Below, in pieces: positions 56,891-64,000 of a stretch of 64,000 nt of DNA. The stretch's first letter is position 1. Every line of letters begins with the position of its first letter. Origin of the DNA: Staphylotrichum longicolle. Lineage: Eukaryota; Ascomycota; Sordariomycetes; Sordariales; Chaetomiaceae. The stretch covers positions 2,056,468-2,120,467 of the forward strand of contig JAHCVI010000005.1 in the NCBI GenBank assembly GCA_019096155.1, given 5' to 3'. The notes beneath the pieces were generated by a model. It did not search any database. It was not told the DNA's origin and worked only from the letters and a program-made list of their open reading frames with translations. Both the position numbers and the translations under genes were made by a program.

Positions 56891-58828
56891 CTAAGGCAGC
56901 TCGACCGCGTGCCCCCTGGATTCGTCCGGGTGTGGGTGGTTGTGATTGTGATTTACAGCCACGGCTTGCGCCTGCTGAGGCACCACCACCACCGCCGCCT
57001 GAGCCTGTCGCGGCCCTTCAGGGCCCGGTGACCCGGCGGCCACGGCCCTCACCCCTGCTGCTACGTCACTCCCGCTTTTACTCCCGCTCCCGCTCCCGCT
57101 CCCGTTGATGTTTCCGCTCCCGCTTCCGCTCCCTGCCCGCGAGGGCGCTGGACCCGGTGCCGAGGCGTTGCCAGGCCGATACGGCCGGTACCCCATACCC
57201 GGCTGCAGGATCAGCGGCACGCCGCCCATGGCCCCCTGCTGCTGGTGGTGCGGCGGCTCGCCCGGCATGGGACCCAGGGCGGACGCCGGGCTGACCGGGG
57301 TCGTGCCGTTGTAGGTGGAGACGGGGGTCGAGGTGGACTGGCGGTCTGGCGGCTCGACGGCGCCCATCCAGGGCCCGTGGTCGTGGGATGGCTGCGGGGA
57401 GTGGTTGGCGTGGTTGTAGTAGGACGGCTGCGGGAGCGGGGGCGGGGCGCGCGGTTGGTGTTGGTACTGCGGGTTCGGGCTGTGGCCGGGGGTGGTCAGG
57501 GGGCTCGGGTCGGGGTAGTTGTTGCTGTGGATGCTGCCCGGGTGGTGCTGCTGGCGGTTGTTGTTGTGGTTGTTGCTATTGCTGTAAGAACTAAAGGCGC
57601 CTGCTGCTGCTGCTGCGCCGCCTGCTGCGCCGCCTGCCGCGGCGGTTGCGGGGACGGCGTACATCTGCGCCGGGGTTGCGGTGGCGGAGGACACGGTGTG
57701 GGGCATGGGTTCATAGGACATGCGAGAGGAGGCCGTGGTTTGCGCGTAGGATGGGGCGGGTGGCTGGGTGGTAGAGAACGAAGGCTGTGACATGAAGGGC
57801 TGCGGAGGCGAGAGCTCGGATGCCGCGTGCTTCTTTTTGTGCTGGCGGAGGAAGACAGCGCCGAGAACGATGAGGGCGATGAGGGCGATACCACCGATGA
57901 CGCCACCAACGATGGCACCGACGGGGGTGGGTGCGGCCGCTGTGGCAACGGGAGGCGCGGAGGAGGTCGCGGCACCAGCAACAGCAGTGTTGGTTGCGGA
58001 CGAGGTGGTCTTCGGGGCCGCAGAAGTCGAAGATGAAGCGCCGGATGATGTTGATGATGACTGCGAGGTTGAACTTGTCGAGGACGTCTTGCTGGTTGTC
58101 GTGCTTGAGGCCTTGGTGGTCGTCGAAGTAACCTTGACGGTCGACATGGTCCTGGTCTTGTCATCGGCGTTGGTTGTCTGCGCCCTCAGCACGCCAATGA
58201 CCCTCTTCGTGCCGCAGTAGTAATCGGTGACGCCGCCGGGGAAGGAGACGGTAGCGCAGAATTTGGCGGAGCCAGTGCTGTCCGGTGTCAGCAAGGTGTT
58301 CACGGCATCATCTCATCATCTCATCATCTCGCGGCTGAGTTACCATTTCAGGGTCAGGGCGTCAGCCTGGCACTTGCTGTCACAGTCATCGTCGATGTCG
58401 GCATCGCCAACACAGGAGACGCGGAACGCGCAGTCATCGCCTTTGCAGCAGCCAGCCGCACCGGCCACCTTGCTCGAGGATGGGATAAAGGCACATTTCA
58501 TGTCATCGCCCATGCAGGCATATGCCGATTCTAGAGGGGATGGCGGTCAGTGTGTTTGATCTTGTCTGGCTCTGCAGCACGGTTGTGACCTACTAGCGAT
58601 GCCATTGATGAAGCCGCAAGTGTTGTCGGGGGCGAGCAAATAAGTCGAAGGAAGTATGTTCTGTTGCCGTCGAAGCACGACGTGGGCCTCTGGTGCTGGC
58701 GTCGGCCGGGCAGACCATCCGTTCTGTGGGAGGGCCTGGAAAGGATCTGTGGGTTGTGGCCCTGGAAAGGCGAGAGCGTGGACCGAGGCGCCAAAGAGAG
58801 CGGCTCCGTAAAGCAGATGGAGGCCCAT
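56891..58828 (-). CDS. secreted-type single-pass membrane protein with Cys-rich ectodomain
   Basis: 602 residues, exons 58594-58828, 58344-58530, 56891-58277 (1809 nt, in frame). A signal peptide is visible (MGLHLLYGAALFGASVHALA). A Cys-rich ectodomain follows (ACMGDDMKCAFIP, AAGCCKGDDCAFRVSC, DDDCDSKCQAD, KFCATVSFPGGVTDYYCGTK), then a Ser/Thr-rich stalk likely to be O-glycosylated. One membrane helix (VGAIVGGVIGGIALIALIVL) ends in basic RQHKKKH, so the C-terminal ~370 residues are cytoplasmic and are Pro/Ser/Asn/Gly-rich low complexity. The layout matches fungal cell-wall sensor-like proteins (Wsc/Mid2 style), but no WSC domain is present, so sensor function is inference. Intron 2 contains a TCATCATC repeat. 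Confidence 0.85.
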
Positions 58829-59897
58829 GGCGAAAAAAGAATAAGGGTAGGTAGTACACAGTACTCCGTACACAGAAGAAGGTAAAGCAACCTCAAGGTC
58901 AATAATGGATAAGAAGAAGATGGTAATGATCGTGGTTGGACAACATCGACGTCGTGTCACGGCTGGCTCTCACCTCACACATTCACATGGGACCAGAGCC
59001 GCAAGGGAAACAAGAAGCCCATGGCGCAGGGCGCCGTTGACGGGTCTCTGCGGTAATAAGGTTTGTTTCAAGTCAGGATTGCTGCCATTTGCTGCCATTT
59101 GCAGCCCTCTGTTGGTGCCGCACTCCCGGTGGAGGCGACTGGGCTGACCGGGGGGTGATACGCTGGCTGCAGTTGTGGAAGCCACAGGCAGCATTGGCAC
59201 CATTGGCAGGCCAGCGCCAGCCCCAATGCGAGCCTGGCGCGTAGAGAACTCAGGGGTGCAGACGAGGAGCCGGGGATGGGGAAGGGACGGAGTCCGGGGC
59301 TGTGATCCTGGGCTGACCCGACTGCCCTCGAAAAAGAGCGACATCCTGAGCTTGCACTTGATGGGATTTCCGGCAATTTCCCTTTGCAAGGGCCCTGCCC
59401 AGACTCAGCCAGGGCATCTCAAGAAAGCGCGAAAAAAGCCACAGTGGGCCAGTGTGTGCTCTCCCACTGTCTCCCTCTGTTTGCTCTCCGTGCCCAAGCG
59501 AACTCGATGAAGCGAAGCGCAGTGGAGCGCTGCTGCCTGCCTCGGCCATCTGATGTGAGTTTGGCTGGACACCCCTGCACCGATCCCGAGTTTAATTACC
59601 CCACGACAGAAAGGGGCGACCCGGACCCCACAAGGCTAAAAATGGACCCGTCCGAGGCGCAGGAACCCGCAGTGCAACGTGCAACGTGCAACGGCAATCT
59701 GAAGTGAGGCTTGGTGATTTGCAGGCCGCCACAGGCAACCCCAGGCACACCACCAAAGACATCGGAGGAATTCACGGCAATCCCAACAAAATCAAACACG
59801 ACAGAGGAGAAAAAAAAAAAAAGAAAAAAGAGGAACCAAAGTCCACAACCCCCCGGCACATGCATCCCCAACACCCATGACCCATGACCCATGACCC
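58829..59897. other. divergent promoter region
   Basis: 1.07 kb between the surface-protein start (-) and the Rad57 start (+). No gene seen. Immediately upstream of Rad57 lies a poly-A stretch (AGGAGAAAAAAAAAAAAG near 59803-59822) and the ACCCATG repeat described separately. Confidence 0.55.
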
Positions 59898-59900
59898 ATG
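59874..59900 (+). promoter_or_regulatory. ACCCATG repeat with nested upstream start codons
   Basis: Four tandem ACCCATG units end at the Rad57 ATG. ATGs lie at 59877, 59884, 59891 and 59898. The 59877 ATG stops after five codons. The 59884 ATG also reads five codons, and its TGA overlaps the Rad57 ATG as ATGA. The 59891 ATG runs into the gene in another frame. An earlier ATG near 59861 ends at the TGA inside the first unit. The set could act as upstream ORFs lowering or tuning Rad57 translation. Confidence 0.6.
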
Positions 59901-61583
59901 ACGGATCTGTTGCGCGTGCTCCCGCACTTCCCTGTCGGGCAGTTCGCGAGGCTGATTCGGGTCCTGGAGCACCATGACATCTCTACGAGCGACCTCCTGA
60001 CCCTTGAGGCCGCCGACATTGCCAAACGCACCCACCAACCGCTGCCCGATGTCACCCGCTTCTGCCGTGCCGTGCTGGATGCACTCCACACCGACCTTGG
60101 CGTCTCTCCTCCGCCTCCGAGGCCGACTCCCCGGCAGCCCCCATCCGAGTCCGGTGCCGAAGCGGGTCCCGAGCCGGAAGTCCCGAGCCGTAGCCCGAAG
60201 GCACCGGAGGCACCGGACGAGATAAATCCCCCACAGGCGGCTAGCACCAGCGCCCTGAAGGACACCGCCGCATCCCTCGCCGCACAATGGCAGACCATCA
60301 GCACCCTCGATCCGTCCCTTGACGAAGCCCTGGGCGGCGGCATCCCCGCTGGCTACGTGACCGAGATCACGGGCGAGTCCGGCGCCGGCAAGACGCAGTT
60401 CCTCCTCTCCCTGCTCCTCGCCGTCCAACTGCCCCCTCCGCACGGGCTCGGCCGACCGGCCCTCTACATCAGCACCGAAGCCCCGCTCTCCACCCGCCGC
60501 CTGGCCCAGATGCTCGCCGCCAACCCGCTCTTCCAGCGCCTGCCCCCCGCGGAGCGGCCCTCGCTCGACAACATCATCAGCACCGCCACGCCCGACCTCG
60601 AGAGCCAGGACCACATCCTGACCTTCCAGGTCCCCGTCGAGGTCGAGCGCCGCGGCATCGGCCTGATCGTCCTCGACTCGGTCGCCGCCAACTACCGCGC
60701 CGAGTTCGAGCGCTCCTCCGCCGCCACGGGCCGGCAGGGCTTCAACATGGGCGCGCGCACCGCCGAGCTCGTCAAGCTGGGCATGCACCTCCGCGACCTC
60801 GCGCAGCGCCACAACCTCGCCGTCGTCGTCGCCAACCAGGTCGCAGACCGCTTCACCCCCCTGACGACGACGACGACGACAATCGCCACGACCACCGCGA
60901 CCTCATCCCTGACAAGAACCCCCGCCTCTTCCCTCCACCAGCACCACCATCAGTACAACACCCAACAGCACACCAACCAAACGCAATCCTCCCCGCTCGC
61001 CTCCCGCTCCCACAACAACAACAACAAACCCCCCTCCTACTCAACCTCTCCCTCATCGACAACCTCCCACCCGTCCCTGACCCTCGACCACCAACAACGC
61101 TGGTTCACAGGCTGGGGCGACGACCCGTGCCCCTCGGCCCAGCACGCCCTCAAGACCCCGTCCCTCGGCCTCGTGTGGACGACCCAGATCGCCGCGCGCA
61201 TCGCCCTGTTGAAGCGGCGGCCTGCTCACACTCTTCTTCATCATCACCACCACCATCACCATCAGACACAGACACAGTCACAGACACAGACACAGACACA
61301 GATACCAACACAGAGCGGGTTGGGTTTGGGCACTGCCACGGGGACGGGGACGGTGAGTGGGAGTGGTGGGACGAACAGTAGCTGGAAGAGGTGGATGAAA
61401 GTCGTCTTCGCGCCGCACGTGGGGCCGAGCGGGATGGGCTTGGACGGGGCGGTCGGGTTCGAGGTTTGGATGGGCGGGTTGAGGGGGGTTGGGCCACAGG
61501 TTGGACCACAGGTTGTTGGGCCACAGGTAGGGGAGGGGGCTGTTGTTGGTGATCGGGAGGGTGACGATAAAGATGGGAGATGA
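59898..61583 (+). CDS. rad57: DNA recombination/repair protein Rad57 (Rad51 paralogue)
   Basis: RecA-fold ATPase that with Rad55 helps Rad51 load on single-stranded DNA. Single exon, 561 residues. Residues ~1-65 form an HhH-like N-terminal domain (RLIRVLEHHDISTSDLLTLE). Walker A GESGAGKT is at 159-166, Walker B LIVLD at 256-260, and GFNMGARTAELVKLGMHLRD and AVVVANQVADR mark the Rad57 L1/L2 region. The stretch after residue ~320 carries low-complexity inserts (Thr runs, a His run, Gln-Thr runs), a lineage-specific lengthening of a protein usually ~450 residues. The C-terminal Rad57 strand TKWMKVVFAPHVG-like segment (WMKVVFAPH) follows. The first ATG is unlikely to be translated alone because of the upstream ATGs next to it. 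The start at MTDLLRVLPH is supported by the conserved N-terminal domain. Confidence 0.9.
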   Translation: MTDLLRVLPHFPVGQFARLIRVLEHHDISTSDLLTLEAADIAKRTHQPLPDVTRFCRAVLDALHTDLGVSPPPPRPTPRQPPSESGAEAGPEPEVPSRSPKAPEAPDEINPPQAASTSALKDTAASLAAQWQTISTLDPSLDEALGGGIPAGYVTEITGESGAGKTQFLLSLLLAVQLPPPHGLGRPALYISTEAPLSTRRLAQMLAANPLFQRLPPAERPSLDNIISTATPDLESQDHILTFQVPVEVERRGIGLIVLDSVAANYRAEFERSSAATGRQGFNMGARTAELVKLGMHLRDLAQRHNLAVVVANQVADRFTPLTTTTTTIATTTATSSLTRTPASSLHQHHHQYNTQQHTNQTQSSPLASRSHNNNNKPPSYSTSPSSTTSHPSLTLDHQQRWFTGWGDDPCPSAQHALKTPSLGLVWTTQIAARIALLKRRPAHTLLHHHHHHHHQTQTQSQTQTQTQIPTQSGLGLGTATGTGTVSGSGGTNSSWKRWMKVVFAPHVGPSGMGLDGAVGFEVWMGGLRGVGPQVGPQVVGPQVGEGAVVGDREGDDKDGR

Positions 61584-61882
61584 CAAAGAGATGTTGAAGG
61601 CGAGTTGGGAGGTGAGACGGGGGGATTCAGAGAACGCGAGTGTTGTGAGGACGACATCTTTGGGTTATGACGATATTGATTACAACGAGGAAGGCTAGGG
61701 CGCTTATGATACAAGTTCAGGTATACCATATCTAGCGTTTTGTCAGAGCAACAGCAAAAACCATTCCCCATCTATTTGTTCCTTTTCAAGGCGCCATGCT
61801 AAGACTCCGTTATGCCAAAACCACACACAAAACATCAAACAAATTACCTCTCCATCCCAAGCACTTTCCCCAGCCCACAAGT

Positions 61883-64000
61883 CTACCTCGGATGCGGAAA
61901 CTTGTCCTCCAACTGCATCCGCACGCCCACGTTCATGCTAATCAGCTCCTGCACCAGCAGCTTCGCGCCGTACGGCATCGTCATCTGCGTCACCTGGCTG
62001 GTGCTCTTGCACGTCTGGCAGTAGCCCTTGTACCCGAGCAGGCCGCAGCGCTCGCAAATGTCGACCTGGGTCCCGTCCGAGCTGATCATCAGCCGCTCCA
62101 GCAGCAGCTGCGAGGCGCCGTAGGCGATCAGACAATCGCGTTCCATCTCGCCCAGCCGCAAGCCACCGTCGCGCGACCGACCCTCGGTCGGCTGGCGCGT
62201 GAGGATGGCCCGCGGCCCGCGCGACCGCGAGTGCATCTTGTCCTGCACCATGTGCTTGAGGCGCTGGTAGTAGATGGGGCCGTTGAAGAGGTAGGCCTCG
62301 TGCGGCTCGCCCGTGATGCCCGACGTGAAATAGTCCTTGCCCTCCCACGAGAAGCCGTGGTCGATGAGGACCTTGCCCATCTCCTCGACGGGGTGCGACC
62401 GAAAGGCGTCGCCGAAGCCGTAGTCGCGACGGCCGGCCACGACCGACGCCTTGCCGGTCAGGCACTCAAAGAGCTTGCCGACCGTCATGCGCGAGGGGAA
62501 ACCGTGCGGGTTCATGATGATGTCCGGGACCAGGCCCGAGTCGGAGAAGGGCATGTCCTCCTGATCGACAATGATGCCCACCACACCTTTTTGGCCGTGG
62601 CGGGACGAGAACTTGTCGCCGAGCTCGGGGCGGCGGGTTTGCCGCGTCTGGACCTTGACGATGGCCGTATTCTTTTCCGTGTTGGAGACCATGACCTTAT
62701 CGATGTAGGCTGGGTCAGGGATGCGGTAGTTAATGGCGGCCGGGCGGAAGTCGTCTGATCCACGGTCGCTTCCTATGCCCGTAGATGTCTGATCGATTGG
62801 CGTTTCCTTCATGACCATCGTCTCGCCCGAGTGCACCCGATAACCCACGACAGCGAGTCCGTCCTTATCCAGACACGAGTGCTTGGTGATGGGCCGCCCG
62901 TCCTCGTCCTTCTGGATGCCTCCCAGCCTGTCTTTCCGCCCGTTCGGATACTGCTGCAGCTCGGCCGTATACTTGCGGAACACTTGACAACGTCCGAAAC
63001 CTCTATCGCAAGACGCCTTGTTCAGCACGAGGGCATCTTCGATATCGTAACCCGAGTACGACATGACGACGACGGTTGCGTTCTGGCCGGCAGGAAGTTT
63101 ATCGTAATGGATCAGCTGAATGGTCTTGGTGATGACCATGGGTCGCTGGGGATAGACGAGCGTGTAGAGAAGTGTGTCGATGCGGTTGAACTGATTGTGT
63201 GCGATGGCGCCGATGGCTTGCTTACCCATAGCGCACTGGTAGGTGTTGCGGGGTGACTGGTTGTGGTGTGGGAAGGGAATGAGGCCGGCCACCGCTCCGA
63301 GAATCGTGAACGGCTCAATTTCCATGTGCGTGGTCGAATGGTTGATGTCCTCCTCCCTGATAGCGATGAGAGCATCGTTCTCCTCGTTGACATCGAGATA
63401 CTCAATCACGCCGCGCTTCAAGAAGTCGTCAAACGTCGCCTTCTTGAGCTGCAGGAGCCTCAGGTGCTCTGGCTTGAGTTTCGACTTGCCGTCCTTGACG
63501 ATAATGTAAGGCCGGCAGATACGCCCCTCGTCCGTGGCGATGTGGATTGCCGAGAAGTGTTCGTTGATGTGGATTCCGATAAACGGGGATATGTGGCCGC
63601 GGCGACGCATCGTCTTGAACTTGGATGCAAACTGCTTCGGATGTCTGGTCAACGCGAATGGTGTACCGTTCAGATGGATGATGTAGGAGCCGGCCCTGTG
63701 CATCTCCGTCCCGGTAAACATGCGGATCGGCTCGACGCCTGGCACGAGACTGAAGATCCAGTTCTTCACGGGCTCCTCCTCGGCGTTGGTGGTGATGTGT
63801 GTCATGAGTGCCAAGTTTTTGACGAGACCGCAGGCTTCGCCTTCTGGTGTATCCGAGGGGCAAAGCATACCCCATTGTGACGGCTGGAGGGCTCTCGGAC
63901 CGCTCACCTTCCTCGTCTTCTCGAACTGACTGCTGATACGGGTCATCATGCCCAGAGCGGCAATGTAGCTCAGCCGGCTCAGCACGTGCGTGACGCCTGC
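61883..64000 (-). CDS. RPC2: RNA polymerase III second-largest subunit RPC2 (5' end outside window)
   Basis: Catalytic subunit of Pol III; ~705 C-terminal residues visible, stop at 61883-61885. Conserved blocks: the fork region around [47 protein letters not shown], the NTP-binding [17 protein letters not shown], the hybrid-binding [15 protein letters not shown], and [14 protein letters not shown]. The C-terminal zinc ribbon has [13 protein letters not shown] and CKSTSQ. The protein ends [33 protein letters not shown], with its pol III pattern, separates it from RPB2 and RPA2. No intron is visible here. It is convergent with rad57, with stops 299 bp apart; that short gap shows no feature. Confidence 0.95.
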   Translation of the reverse strand, partial: AGVTHVLSRLSYIAALGMMTRISSQFEKTRKVSGPRALQPSQWGMLCPSDTPEGEACGLVKNLALMTHITTNAEEEPVKNWIFSLVPGVEPIRMFTGTEMHRAGSYIIHLNGTPFALTRHPKQFASKFKTMRRRGHISPFIGIHINEHFSAIHIATDEGRICRPYIIVKDGKSKLKPEHLRLLQLKKATFDDFLKRGVIEYLDVNEENDALIAIREEDINHSTTHMEIEPFTILGAVAGLIPFPHHNQSPRNTYQCAMGKQAIGAIAHNQFNRIDTLLYTLVYPQRPMVITKTIQLIHYDKLPAGQNATVVVMSYSGYDIEDALVLNKASCDRGFGRCQVFRKYTAELQQYPNGRKDRLGGIQKDEDGRPITKHSCLDKDGLAVVGYRVHSGETMVMKETPIDQTSTGIGSDRGSDDFRPAAINYRIPDPAYIDKVMVSNTEKNTAIVKVQTRQTRRPELGDKFSSRHGQKGVVGIIVDQEDMPFSDSGLVPDIIMNPHGFPSRMTVGKLFECLTGKASVVAGRRDYGFGDAFRSHPVEEMGKVLIDHGFSWEGKDYFTSGITGEPHEAYLFNGPIYYQRLKHMVQDKMHSRSRGPRAILTRQPTEGRSRDGGLRLGEMERDCLIAYGASQLLLERLMISSDGTQVDICERCGLLGYKGYCQTCKSTSQVTQMTMPYGAKLLVQELISMNVGVRMQLEDKFPHPR

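Overview
The window is nuclear DNA of a filamentous ascomycete, most likely a Sordariomycete and perhaps Sordariales/Chaetomiaceae. This rests on short spliceosomal introns (mostly 48-107 bp, with CTGAC/CTAAC-like branch sites), GC-rich coding DNA with long C/T-rich leaders, and a fungal gene set: TRK potassium transporter, cytosolic carnitine acetyltransferase, SFL1/HSF2-type factor, 2EXR protein. The genus is an inference. There is no rRNA, no convincing tRNA, no transposon and no CRISPR. Gene density is low: about 17 loci in 64 kb, with several 2.5-5 kb stretches where no gene is visible.

Layout. 2.7-4.3 kb: mitochondrial succinyl-CoA ligase beta subunit (-). 6.3-10.9 kb: a broken short-chain dehydrogenase (+), a frameshifted kinase-fold protein (+) and a five-exon cytochrome P450 (+). 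11.4-12.4 kb: a charged low-complexity protein broken by several frameshifts (+). 13.5-15.5 kb: HSF-type transcription factor (-). 15.5-20.5 kb: no gene seen. 20.5-25 kb: Mcl1/Ctf4 replication factor (-) and a WD40 protein (+), divergent over a 462-bp shared promoter. 27.6-30.9 kb: large disordered protein (+). 32.2-33.2 kb: Rab GTPase Ypt1 (-). 34.3-39.7 kb: a conserved putative mitochondrial protein (+), a SET/post-SET protein (-) and a kinase-fold protein (-). 40.3-41.1 kb: a doubtful Cys-rich gene. 42.5-45.2 kb: eleven-exon TRK transporter (+). 48.8-49.6 kb: 2EXR protein (-). 53.4-56.1 kb: FacC-type carnitine acetyltransferase (+). 56.9-58.8 kb: single-pass surface protein (-). 59.9-61.6 kb: Rad57 recombinase paralogue (+). 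61.9 kb to the right edge: RNA polymerase III second-largest subunit (-, 5' end outside).

How the genes fit together. These are mostly unlinked housekeeping genes, and I see no biosynthetic cluster, defence island or new multi-gene system. Loose themes are acetyl-CoA/TCA metabolism (succinyl-CoA ligase, carnitine acetyltransferase) and chromosome maintenance (Mcl1, Rad57).

The strongest unusual signal is a class of single-base losses, mostly in short homopolymers, that break otherwise conserved reading frames at 2880, 2912, 8277, about 20560, 35351 and 40463 and repeatedly in 11.6-12.2 kb. Adding back the implied bases makes the four simplest genes exact multiples of three. Undercalled homopolymers in the assembly explain this best, but real decay cannot be excluded without reads. 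Eight other spliced genes (P450, HSF, WD40, disordered protein, Ypt1, SET, TRK, FacC) and the surface-protein gene give exact open frames with the splice sites listed.
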